64,000 nt of DNA. Source: Hyphomonadaceae bacterium UBA1933 (GTDB taxonomy: Bacteria; Pseudomonadota; Alphaproteobacteria; Caulobacterales; Aquidulcibacteraceae). Positions within the stretch are counted from its first letter, which is position 1. Every line of letters begins with the position of its first letter. The notes under the pieces were generated by a model, which was not told the DNA's origin, did no database searches, and saw nothing but the letters and a program-made list of their open reading frames with translations. Shown piece by piece: positions 1 through 8,187 of the stretch. The stretch is taken from positions 28,552 through 92,551 of the forward strand of contig DDFH01000002.1 of NCBI GenBank assembly GCA_002337085.1, written 5' to 3'. A program made the position numbers and the translations under genes.

Positions 1-384
1 TATGATACTGCTGATAAAATTATCAACCACCCAAAAAGTGAGTTTGTTTTTGATTTTGTGGGGTCTGGCAATGCGGCGGATGCCGACATAAAGGGTGATG
101 TTGCAAATATTAATGGCTGTGAATTTCCAGTGGTTAATTTGACGAATTTTTCTGGGCGTCAGAAGGTTAAATTCCGCAATTATGACGCGCTAATATCCAA
201 TGAAGAAAAAGGCATAAAAGCACAATTGACCGGAATTTTTGCAAGCACTGGCTTCCTGCGATTTGAGGCGGTTGATAATGCCGGTCACCATCTTGAAATC
301 ATTATTTCAGAGCGAAATTTTGACCATTCTTTAAAGGTTGGCGACCATGTAGGGATATTGCCGCAAAAGGCGTATTTGTTTTAG
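1..384 (+). CDS. cysA: C-terminal fragment of a CysA-like sulfate/thiosulfate ABC transporter ATPase (5' truncated)
   Basis: The reading frame is open from the first base of the window and ends at 384, so the true start lies upstream. The visible ~127 residues lack the Walker motifs. They begin with a stretch like the CysA C-terminus, ending SEFVFDFVG, which is the usual junction between the ATPase and the regulatory/TOBE region. The rest is a small beta-rich TOBE-like segment. In CysA proteins this region follows the nucleotide-binding domain that powers sulfate/thiosulfate import at the inner membrane. The assignment rests on this junction only. Another ATPase of the same MalK/CysA/PotA class is possible. 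Confidence 0.65.
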   Translation, partial: YDTADKIINHPKSEFVFDFVGSGNAADADIKGDVANINGCEFPVVNLTNFSGRQKVKFRNYDALISNEEKGIKAQLTGIFASTGFLRFEAVDNAGHHLEIIISERNFDHSLKVGDHVGILPQKAYLF

Positions 385-485
385 AAAATTGGTTTTCAAA
401 TTGTTTGAATAAAAATAAAAGCTGTAAAACCATTTGACTTAAAAGCAAAAATGTAAGTTATTTTGTGCAAAAATCGGAGAGGGAT

Positions 486-2684
486 ATGCACAAAATTACG
501 CGTCGGAATCTTATCAAAACCTCGTCTGCCTTGGCGGGCGGTGCATTATATTCCCCCGCATTTGCATCCTCTTTATCGTCACCACAAGAATTTTTAACGC
601 GCCAAATTGGCGATAAAGCAAAGCAGTTTTCAATAAAAATCAAACCATCGCCTGTGCCATTTTATGATGTAAGCGTTGGCGGCGGTAAGGCAAAAATTAT
701 CGCTAGTGATAATGTTGCGATTTGCAAAGGCGCATATAAATATTTATCCGATAATGGTATTTTACATACCAGTTGGGAAGGGGATAATAAAAACCTACCC
801 ACAATATTACCGGATTATAAAAGCGGTAAAGTTCCGACACCTTTTACCAATCGTGCCTATCTTAATGTCTGTGCTTATGGTTATACAATGCCTTATTGGG
901 ACTGGGCGCGTTGGGAAAAAGAGATTGATTTTATGGCATCGCGCGGGATTAATATGCCGCTTGCGATGGAGGGGCAGGAATATATTTGGCGCATGCTTTG
1001 GCGTGAAGAGGGTATAAGTGATACAGAACTTGACGCATATTTTTGTGGCCCGCCATTTTTGCCTTGGGCGCGAATGGGTAATATCGAAAGCTATTATGGC
1101 AATGCGCCGCGTTCCTATCAAATCAAAAAGCGTGATATCCAAAAGAAAATTTTAAAACGAATGCGTGATTTGGGTATGTCGCCAATTTTACCGGCATTCG
1201 CGGGTTATGTACCAAAAGCATGGGCGCAAAAATATAAAACTGCGGATGCTATGCAAATGGTGCCTTGGGGTGGTTTTCATGAAACCTGGTGGCTTAACCC
1301 CAATGATGAAAATTTTGCACGCTTAGCGAAAAAGTTTCTTGAGCTTTATACAGAAACCTATGGCGATGGCGATTATTATCTCGCTGATTCATTCAATGAA
1401 ATGCGCCCACCTGTGAAGGATGGTGAAGATAAAAATACGGTTCTTAGAGCCTATGGTAAGAAATTATATGATACCATTAATCACGCCAAGCCAAATGCAA
1501 CATGGGTGATGCAGGGTTGGTTATTCGAATTCGATCCCGACTATTGGGCGCCTGATTCTGTGCGCGCCTATTTGGAAGCGGTTCCAGATGACAAGGTAAT
1601 GGTTCTTGATATTGGCAATGATTATAAGCGCGATACATGGCGCAATGATAAGGCCTTTTATGGCAAGAAGTGGATATTTGGCTATATTCATAATTTTGGC
1701 GGCAATAATGCGTTGTTCGGCGATTTTGATCTTTATGAAAAGGATTTAAAAGGTCTTGAAAACGACCCAACCAAGGGCAATTTGGCGGGCTTTGGTGTTT
1801 TTCCAGAAGGATTAAATACCAACTCAATCGCCTATGATTATATGTTTGAAATGGCATGGCGACAGCCATCAGAAGATAGAGATAGTTTTTTGGCGAATTA
1901 TTGCCGTGCAAGATATTCAAATAGCGATGATAAGCTTGTGGCCGCATGGAAAGAACTAATTTCGACATGCTATCAAACAAGGAATTGGAAACGGGCGTGG
2001 TGGCGTGGTGGTTTTGGTACTTATTTATTCATGAAAAAACCGCGTGCTGATTTGTGGGATTATGATGGCCCGCAGTATGATGTTGGTAAAATTAAAACAG
2101 CGCTTGAAGGATTCTTGGACGTTTTTTCAAAATACAAAGATTCAAAATTATTTATTGCCGATATTGTGGCTGCCGTCCGCCATTGGGGGCTTTTAAATAT
2201 TGACTATGAATTAATCAAAGCAACCAAGGCCGGCAAAGAAAAAAATATTGCGCAAATCGATGTATCGCTTGCCAAAATAAATGAAATGGCGGTTCAGCTT
2301 GATGATATTTCTGGCTATGTTGGGCAAAGCCTTGATAATTGGCGCAAAGAAGCGCGTGCCTTTGGTGCGACCCCACAAGAAAAAGATTATTATGAAAAAA
2401 GCGCCATTACCCAAGTCACGGTTTGGGGTGGCGATAATGTGCTTGATGATTATGCCTCAAAAGCATGGCGTGGCTTAATCAAGGATTATTATTTGCCAAG
2501 GTGGCAGCAATTATTTGCAATGCTAAAGCAAGATATTGCAGTGGGGGCTGAATTTGACCAAGAAAAGTTTAAAGCAATAATCAATAAATGGGATCACGAT
2601 TGGATTAATAACCCGCCAATGGTTCAAGAGCAAAAATCAGGTCTTGAAATCGCGAAATTAAACCAAATTTTGACAATTTTTTAG
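486..2684 (+). CDS. Alpha-N-acetylglucosaminidase, glycoside hydrolase family 89 (NAGLU-like), exported
   Basis: The 732-residue protein resembles GH89 enzymes, which remove terminal alpha-linked N-acetylglucosamine. The conserved block around residues 127-210 includes YGYTMPYWDWARWEKEID, GQEYIWRMLW and PPFLPWARMGN. By analogy with NAGLU, the likely catalytic glutamates are E305 (DSFNEMRPP) and E441 (FPEGLN). I chose the ATG at 486 because GGAGAGGG lies just upstream; a frame beginning at 465 has no such site. The N-terminus ITRRNLIKTSSALAGGAL has a twin-arginine-like pair before a hydrophobic stretch, so export by Tat is likely. The next gene, an HGSNAT-like acetyltransferase, begins 11 bp downstream. 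The natural substrate is unknown. Confidence 0.9.
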   Translation: MHKITRRNLIKTSSALAGGALYSPAFASSLSSPQEFLTRQIGDKAKQFSIKIKPSPVPFYDVSVGGGKAKIIASDNVAICKGAYKYLSDNGILHTSWEGDNKNLPTILPDYKSGKVPTPFTNRAYLNVCAYGYTMPYWDWARWEKEIDFMASRGINMPLAMEGQEYIWRMLWREEGISDTELDAYFCGPPFLPWARMGNIESYYGNAPRSYQIKKRDIQKKILKRMRDLGMSPILPAFAGYVPKAWAQKYKTADAMQMVPWGGFHETWWLNPNDENFARLAKKFLELYTETYGDGDYYLADSFNEMRPPVKDGEDKNTVLRAYGKKLYDTINHAKPNATWVMQGWLFEFDPDYWAPDSVRAYLEAVPDDKVMVLDIGNDYKRDTWRNDKAFYGKKWIFGYIHNFGGNNALFGDFDLYEKDLKGLENDPTKGNLAGFGVFPEGLNTNSIAYDYMFEMAWRQPSEDRDSFLANYCRARYSNSDDKLVAAWKELISTCYQTRNWKRAWWRGGFGTYLFMKKPRADLWDYDGPQYDVGKIKTALEGFLDVFSKYKDSKLFIADIVAAVRHWGLLNIDYELIKATKAGKEKNIAQIDVSLAKINEMAVQLDDISGYVGQSLDNWRKEARAFGATPQEKDYYEKSAITQVTVWGGDNVLDDYASKAWRGLIKDYYLPRWQQLFAMLKQDIAVGAEFDQEKFKAIINKWDHDWINNPPMVQEQKSGLEIAKLNQILTIF

Positions 2685-2695
2685 GGGGTCGGGAT

Positions 2696-3811
2696 ATGCG
2701 TCTTAAATCGCTTGATATTTTTCGCGGGATGACGATTTTCCTAATGATAATCGCCAATAACATAAATGATTTAGGCTCTGCGGCAAAGGCCTTTAGTATC
2801 TTTGATCATGCCCCGTGGTTTGGTTTTACTTTTGCCGATATTGTTTTTCCATCGTTTTTATTTGCAATGGGAACGTCTTTTGCGCTTGCGAATGCGGCCA
2901 AACTTAATGATGGGCAGTATTTTGCCAAACTTATTAAACGTTCGGTGATTTTATATATAATTGGCGTTTTGATGTTCTTATTTCCGTTTTATCATTATGA
3001 TGAAAATGGTGCTTTGAAGATTTTTGATTTAAGCCACGCAAGGGTTTTGGGGGTTTTACAACGAATTGCGCTTTGCTACTTGCTGGCAGGGGTTTTAATT
3101 CGTTATTTTGATAAAACCAAGCTTTTGATTATTTCTGCAATAATTTTAATTGGCTATTGGTTGGTTTTATATTTTGGTGCGCCATCTGGTTTGCAATATG
3201 ATAAATTCCATAATTTTGGATCTTTTGTCGATAATCTAATAATACCAAAAAATCATTTGTATGAGTGGGATGAGGGGTTTGAACCAGAAGGAATTTTGGG
3301 AACATTTCCAGCCGTTGTTAACGTTCTTTCTGGCTTCTTACTTGGGAAGGCCCTTAAAGAGGCAAAGGATTTAAAGCCACTGGTAAGCAAATTGGCGGTT
3401 ATTGGGATTGTTTTAATAATTGGCGGGAATTTATGGGGTATTATTTTCCCAATCGCCAAGAAACTTTGGACTTCTAGCTTTGTTCTTTTGTGTGTTGGCA
3501 TTGATTTATTGGTTATGTCTTTATTGGTGTGGTTGGTGGAAATCAAAAAGCAAAGTTCTGGCGGGAAGTTTTTTGAAATCATCGGGGTCAACCCGCTTAT
3601 GATTTATATCTTTTCAGAATTAACGCCGATGGTTTTAAGTAATATAAAATTCAATAAAGATATGAATATATTTAAATATATAACCGAATTTTTTGTTAAT
3701 ATTGGCTTTGTCGGCGGTTTGGGAAGTATTGGTTTTGCAATTATTTTTGCTTTATTTTGCTGGTGCTTTGGATATTTATTATACAAAAACAAGATTATTG
3801 TGAAAATATAA
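2696..3811 (+). CDS. nagX: NagX / HGSNAT-like transmembrane glucosaminide N-acetyltransferase (COG4299, DUF5009 type)
   Basis: The 371-residue multi-spanning membrane protein opens with RLKSLDIFRGMTIFLMII, the hallmark start of the COG4299 family. It has about ten hydrophobic segments. The segment FDHAPWFGFTFADIVFP aligns by eye with the region of human HGSNAT that carries its catalytic histidine, and H38 is the equivalent residue. HGSNAT passes acetyl groups from cytosolic acetyl-CoA across a membrane to terminal glucosamine. Bacterial NagX proteins occur in GlcNAc-use loci, where their activity is not well settled. Tight coupling to the GH89 gene suggests a shared substrate. The family call is firm; acetylation of glucosamine is inferred. 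Confidence 0.85.
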   Translation: MRLKSLDIFRGMTIFLMIIANNINDLGSAAKAFSIFDHAPWFGFTFADIVFPSFLFAMGTSFALANAAKLNDGQYFAKLIKRSVILYIIGVLMFLFPFYHYDENGALKIFDLSHARVLGVLQRIALCYLLAGVLIRYFDKTKLLIISAIILIGYWLVLYFGAPSGLQYDKFHNFGSFVDNLIIPKNHLYEWDEGFEPEGILGTFPAVVNVLSGFLLGKALKEAKDLKPLVSKLAVIGIVLIIGGNLWGIIFPIAKKLWTSSFVLLCVGIDLLVMSLLVWLVEIKKQSSGGKFFEIIGVNPLMIYIFSELTPMVLSNIKFNKDMNIFKYITEFFVNIGFVGGLGSIGFAIIFALFCWCFGYLLYKNKIIVKI

Positions 3812-3907
3812 GCCGTGCAAATAAACACAATATGGCGAAAACATATTTGTGAATGAAACTGTGCTTGAAATTTTGATAAATTTCGCCCAATAATAGTAAA
3901 TGGACGG

Positions 3908-4987
3908 GTGGCTATTTTGGTGAATAACGCAAATAACGGGGCAAATAAAAACCCTACTATTGATGATGTCGCTGCCTTATCAAAAGTGGGGCGAACAACT
4001 GTTTCCCGTGTTTTGAATAATGGCCCAAATGTACGCGATGCGGTGCGCAAACGCGTTATGGATGCGGTTAAACAACTTAATTATCGGGTTAATGTTCAGG
4101 CTCGTTCGCTGGCAAGTGGCAAAAGTCGGCAAATTGCACTATTTAACGCGTCTGACTTCGATTCAGAGCCAAATTCATACTATACTTCGGCGATTGAAAT
4201 TGGTGCATTGCGCAAATGTGCAGAGCTTGGGTTTCAAGCATTCTCACACATAGTCAATCAAAATTCGCCATCCTATCGCAACCGTATAATTGAGCTTTGT
4301 GCAATAAATAATTACCAGGGTATAATACTTACACCGCCATTTTCTGACGATGTTTCTTTAATTAATATCTTGCGTGAGAAAAATATTCACGCGGTTGGGA
4401 TTTCTTCTGGAAATATTGCGCGGAAATATATTGATTCGGTTGGTATGGATGATGAATTGGCGGGCTACCGGCTTACTGAATTACTAATCAAAAATGGTCA
4501 TAAAAGCTTTGCCTTTATCAAAGGTTTAGAAAACCACATGTCGGCGGAATTACGCTTCGAAGGGTTTAAAAAAGCCTTGGTTTATAACGGGCTAAAACTT
4601 GATGAAAACTTCGTTTTTCGGGGTAATTTTACATTCAAATCCGGTATTGAAAACTCTTTAAAAATTTTTGAAAGCCCAAATCATCCGAGTGCCTTAATCT
4701 GTGCGAATGATGATACTGCGGCCGGCGCATTATTCAGTGCACATCGCCTAAATATCAAGGTTCCAGAGGAGATTGTTATCGCTGGTTTTGACGATACGCC
4801 AGTGTCTGAAATTGTGTGGCCGCCATTAACAACTGTGCACCAACCCCTAAAGCAAATTGCAGCCCGTGCAGTGGAGAGATTGGTGTCGGTTTTGCAAAAT
4901 GGAAATTCCGATTCCTCTCCTAAGAATATGATAATTGATTTCAACATTATGGTGAGACAATCTACCGCAAGTGTTATAGAAGTTTGA
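3908..4987 (+). CDS. LacI-family transcriptional regulator of the glycan locus
   Basis: This is a LacI-type repressor of about 359 residues. An N-terminal helix-turn-helix (TIDDVAALSKVGRTTVSRVL, about residues 18-37) is followed by a hinge helix (LNYRVNVQARSLASGKS) and a periplasmic-binding-like sensor domain ending in the typical FDDTPVSEIVWPPLTTVHQP. The start is a GTG at 3908; a second GTG at 3920 is possible. It lies between the GH89/NagX pair and a TonB receptor gene whose promoter carries a LacI-like palindrome (5028-5041). It is therefore the most likely regulator of the receptor and the downstream hydrolases. The inducer is unknown. Confidence 0.92.
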   Translation: MAILVNNANNGANKNPTIDDVAALSKVGRTTVSRVLNNGPNVRDAVRKRVMDAVKQLNYRVNVQARSLASGKSRQIALFNASDFDSEPNSYYTSAIEIGALRKCAELGFQAFSHIVNQNSPSYRNRIIELCAINNYQGIILTPPFSDDVSLINILREKNIHAVGISSGNIARKYIDSVGMDDELAGYRLTELLIKNGHKSFAFIKGLENHMSAELRFEGFKKALVYNGLKLDENFVFRGNFTFKSGIENSLKIFESPNHPSALICANDDTAAGALFSAHRLNIKVPEEIVIAGFDDTPVSEIVWPPLTTVHQPLKQIAARAVERLVSVLQNGNSDSSPKNMIIDFNIMVRQSTASVIEV

Positions 4988-4995
4988 TAATTGTG

Positions 4996-5023
4996 TTGAC
5001 AAATTGAAAAAATGAAATAAAAT
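4996..5023 (+). promoter_or_regulatory. Sigma-70-type promoter of the TonB receptor gene
   Basis: A perfect -35 box TTGACA (4996-5001) is followed after 16 bp by TAAAAT (5018-5023), a five-of-six match to the -10 consensus. Transcription would start near 5030, inside the palindrome at 5028-5041, as expected for a promoter controlled by a repressor. Confidence 0.6.
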
Positions 5024-5027
5024 TTAA

Positions 5028-5041
5028 TGGAAGCGCTTCCA
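5028..5041. promoter_or_regulatory. LacI-type operator, perfect 14-bp palindrome
   Basis: TGGAAGCGCTTCCA is a perfect palindrome with the central CG typical of LacI-family operators. It sits immediately downstream of the -10 box, where a bound repressor would block transcription. The LacI gene ends 40 bp upstream and is the obvious candidate to bind it. Confidence 0.65.
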
Positions 5042-5072
5042 ATTGAGGGGGAGGCGTTAAGCATTTTTTAGC

Positions 5073-5088
5073 TAACCGTAAACGGTTA
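5073..5088. promoter_or_regulatory. Second inverted repeat in the TonB receptor leader
   Basis: TAACCGT-AA-ACGGTTA has perfect 7-bp arms and a 2-bp centre. It lies between the operator and the ribosome binding site AGGGGGGAAG. It could be a second operator, or a small RNA hairpin next to the ribosome binding site. The sequence does not decide between these. Confidence 0.4.
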
Positions 5089-5101
5089 TAGGGGGGAAGA
5101 T

Positions 5102-7978
5102 ATGTTACTTAGTCGCAAGACAGGCATTAGTGCATCTAAAATTTCAAAAAAACGTTTCGCATTGGAAGCGATTTCAGTTGCGGCCTTGATGGTTGCTGCG
5201 CCTTGTGTGGCTTTTGCACAAGATGCTGCTAAGCCGGATACGGGCGAGGTTGTTATTGTAAAAGGTCTTCGTGGATCATTACAAAAATCAATTAAGATTA
5301 AACGCGCATCAACATCAATTGTTGAAGTTGTTTCTGCGGAAGAAATCGGTAAATTACCAGATTCTTCAATTGCGGAATCATTGTCTCGCCTTCCTGGTGT
5401 TGCTGGTCAGCGCGTAAACGGCGATGTTCAGGTGGTGAATATCCGCGGTACTTCACCTGATTTCACAGTTACTACACTTAATGGCAGAATGCAGGGTTCA
5501 TTAGGTGATGCGCGTGGCGTAGAGGTTGACCAATATCCATCAGAATTAATTGAATCTGCAGTTGTTTATAAAACCCCTGATGCTGCTTTGCTTGGTATGG
5601 GGCTTTCTGGAACAATTGACCTAAGAACACGTCGCCCACTCTCGTCTTCTGGTAGAACGATTGCAATTAACCTTCGTGCCGAAACTTCGACTGGCAAACA
5701 ATTAAACCCTGATTTTGGTAAAGAAGGCTGGCGCGGTTCGATATCTTATATTGACCAATTCTTGGATGGAAAACTAGGTGTTTCTTTGGGTTATGCCCAT
5801 ATGGATACTACTTCACAAGTGCAGCACCAGAAAATCTGGGGTTGGATGACAAATAACACTTGGTGGAATATGTATGATGCCGCGTATCAGGCATATTTAC
5901 CTGGTGCAACTGGTGCGATGGCTGACGCAAATTATCTATCAGGTTTTGAGCTTCGTGCAGGCAGCGTGAATAAAGTTCGTGATGGTGCTGTTGCGGTTTT
6001 TGAATTTAAACCAACCGATAATTGGCACACAACACTTGACCTTTATTATTCAAAAATGGACCAAAAAGAGGTCATTCGTGACATCGAAACCAATACATTC
6101 TGGACCAATGATGCTGGTTATGCTGGGCTTCCGATGGCTGGAGCGGTTCTTGGTGCCTTTAATGGCACACCAACCATAGTTGCAGGTACTTATACTGGAA
6201 TGGCGCCAATCCAAAACAACCAGCTTAATACACGTAAAGATGACGTGCTTTCAGTTGGTTTAAATCACGAAATGCATGCAGGTATTTGGGACCTAACTTT
6301 TGATGCGTCTTATTCAAAGTCAGAAGGCAAGCATTCACAAACTGAAATATTTGCTGGTTATGGTACTGGCGTACGTACATTTGACACAATCAATTTCAGC
6401 ATTCCTTCAGAAGGATTTATGACAATCACTCCTGGATTGGATTATTCAAATGGTGCCCAAATGAATCTTGGTGATTCAGCGCCTTGGGGTGGTTGGGGTG
6501 CCGATGGACACATACGTTTCCCACACGTAAAAGATTCATATGCAAACTTTAGCGTAAGTGGAAAAACCGATCTTAAAGATACATTTGTCGGTAACGTATT
6601 TGACAGTTTACAAGTTGGCCTTGGTGGTTGGAACCATTCCAAGGACAAATCTGTTGATGAATATGATTTATTCTTAAAAGTTCGTCCAGAGAATAAAACA
6701 ACATTTGATAACCGTCCAGCTGCTCCGGAAACTCCATATGGTGTTGGTCTTACTGACTTAACATGGGCTGGTTGGGGTTATTTGTATGCGTTTGACATCC
6801 CTTCAGCGGTTGCAGGTTCATACAGAGTTGTCCCATATGTAGATGACAATCACTACGCTAAAACTTGGTCCTTGAGTGAAGATGTATTCAATATCTTTAC
6901 TAAACTAAATATTGACACTGAATTATTGAGCCAACCTCTAAGAGGTAACATTGGTGTTCAATATGTAATGACCAATACTGAATCTACTGGTAATTATATT
7001 ACAACTGGCGGAAGCAATAGAGCACCAACTCTAATGACTGTTGATAATAAATATTCTGACGTATTACCTAGTTTGAATCTAAATTATCAATTGACACCAA
7101 AACAATATTTGCGTGTTGGTATTGCTAAACAAATGGCGCGTCCAAGAACTGATGAAATGCGCGCGAATATTGGTGCCGGATTCTCGCAAGTACAAATATT
7201 CCTACCTGGCACTGAAATTATTGATCCAACAAAAACTTATTACATCCCAAGCGGTAGCGGTGGTAACCCAAAACTAAAACCTTGGCGTGCTAATGCGTAT
7301 GATATTTCATATGAAAATTATTTCGCACGCAAATCAATGTTTGCAATTGCCGGATACTATAAGGACGTTAAAACTTATATCTATTCAGATGATATAAGCT
7401 TTGACTTTACCGGTTTGGCGAACCCAATGAATTACAACGTTATCAGCTGGGTTGGTAACTTGAATACACCGGTTAATGGTAAAGGTGGTTATATCAAAGG
7501 TATCGAATTACAGGCAACTGTCGATTTTGGTGATTTCTTTGCACCATTAGACGGCTTTGGTTTGAATGGTAACTACACTAAAAATTGGACTGATATTAAG
7601 TCTAATAAAGGTGGTGATACTACAATTCCTGGTTTCTCTGGCGTAACTTATAACTTGGCTGCATATTATGAAAAACATGGTTGGCAGGCGCGTGTATCAT
7701 ATTCTTATCGTGACCCTGCATATTCAGATGTCGCAGGCTTGTATGGAACTCGTGCATATACCACAATTCTTGATAACGCACATGTCGATGCTCAAATCGG
7801 CTATGAGTTCCAAGACGGTCCTTTCAAAAATATGACCATAACTTTACAGGGATATAATATCACCGACGAGCCATACGTTACCTCAGCTGGTAACTTATTA
7901 ACCGGTGCTGTAATGCTTCCTGAAACTTATGAAACCTATGGCGCGAAATATTTGCTTGGTGTTTCATATAAATTCTAA
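5102..7978 (+). CDS. TonB-dependent outer-membrane receptor, carbohydrate type
   Basis: The 958-residue receptor has a long Sec signal peptide (about 1-39, ending CVAFAQ). A plug domain follows (IVKGLRGSLQKSIKIKR, IGKLPDSSIAESLSRLPGV, VNIRGTSPDFTVTTLNGR) and then a large beta-barrel ending in the aromatic terminus LGVSYKF. This plug pattern is that of proteobacterial carbohydrate TonB receptors, which import oligosaccharides with energy from TonB-ExbBD. It follows a LacI gene and its own promoter/operator and precedes GH3 and GH30 hydrolases. The substrate is therefore probably a glucan oligosaccharide or an amino-sugar glycan. Confidence 0.92.
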   Translation: MLLSRKTGISASKISKKRFALEAISVAALMVAAPCVAFAQDAAKPDTGEVVIVKGLRGSLQKSIKIKRASTSIVEVVSAEEIGKLPDSSIAESLSRLPGVAGQRVNGDVQVVNIRGTSPDFTVTTLNGRMQGSLGDARGVEVDQYPSELIESAVVYKTPDAALLGMGLSGTIDLRTRRPLSSSGRTIAINLRAETSTGKQLNPDFGKEGWRGSISYIDQFLDGKLGVSLGYAHMDTTSQVQHQKIWGWMTNNTWWNMYDAAYQAYLPGATGAMADANYLSGFELRAGSVNKVRDGAVAVFEFKPTDNWHTTLDLYYSKMDQKEVIRDIETNTFWTNDAGYAGLPMAGAVLGAFNGTPTIVAGTYTGMAPIQNNQLNTRKDDVLSVGLNHEMHAGIWDLTFDASYSKSEGKHSQTEIFAGYGTGVRTFDTINFSIPSEGFMTITPGLDYSNGAQMNLGDSAPWGGWGADGHIRFPHVKDSYANFSVSGKTDLKDTFVGNVFDSLQVGLGGWNHSKDKSVDEYDLFLKVRPENKTTFDNRPAAPETPYGVGLTDLTWAGWGYLYAFDIPSAVAGSYRVVPYVDDNHYAKTWSLSEDVFNIFTKLNIDTELLSQPLRGNIGVQYVMTNTESTGNYITTGGSNRAPTLMTVDNKYSDVLPSLNLNYQLTPKQYLRVGIAKQMARPRTDEMRANIGAGFSQVQIFLPGTEIIDPTKTYYIPSGSGGNPKLKPWRANAYDISYENYFARKSMFAIAGYYKDVKTYIYSDDISFDFTGLANPMNYNVISWVGNLNTPVNGKGGYIKGIELQATVDFGDFFAPLDGFGLNGNYTKNWTDIKSNKGGDTTIPGFSGVTYNLAAYYEKHGWQARVSYSYRDPAYSDVAGLYGTRAYTTILDNAHVDAQIGYEFQDGPFKNMTITLQGYNITDEPYVTSAGNLLTGAVMLPETYETYGAKYLLGVSYKF

Positions 7979-7985
7979 TGTGGTT

Positions 7986-8017
7986 TATGCGCCGAATATT
8001 CCGGTAATCGGCGCATA
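7986..8017 (+). other. RNA hairpin after the TonB receptor gene
   Basis: TATGCGCCGA (7986-7995) and TCGGCGCATA (8008-8017) form a perfect 10-bp inverted repeat with a 12-nt loop, 8 bp after the receptor stop codon. No run of T follows, so it is not a classical terminator. It may stabilise the 3' end or partly terminate the receptor mRNA. Confidence 0.5.
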
Positions 8018-8030
8018 GAACATTCCTCCC

Positions 8031-8113
8031 GTTGCCTCTTGGGGGATATCCCCAGTGCTTCAAAAAGACATTCAACGAGGTATGTTTTTTTGTGCGATTT
8101 CCCAAGAGGCAAC
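8031..8113 (+). other. Long-range inverted repeat in the leader of the GH3 gene
   Basis: GTTGCCTCTTGGG (8031-8043) is perfectly complementary to CCCAAGAGGCAAC (8101-8113). The 57-nt loop region includes most of a self-complementary GGGGATATCCCC (8042-8053), which overlaps the left arm. The two pairings are mutually exclusive at the overlap, as in RNA switches. The element lies 75 bp before the GH3 start. No known riboswitch class was recognised. Confidence 0.45.
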
Positions 8114-8187
8114 ACTCCCGGGGCTACATTGCCCTAAGATATATGGGCTTGCCCAAAATTTCCCCTAAGTATGGTCAGGATTATTGT

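Noticed and set aside
8032..8187. N-terminal extension of the GH3 protein starting at 8032
   Set aside because: It would translate the inverted-repeat leader, lacks a ribosome binding site and would bury the signal peptide found at 8188.
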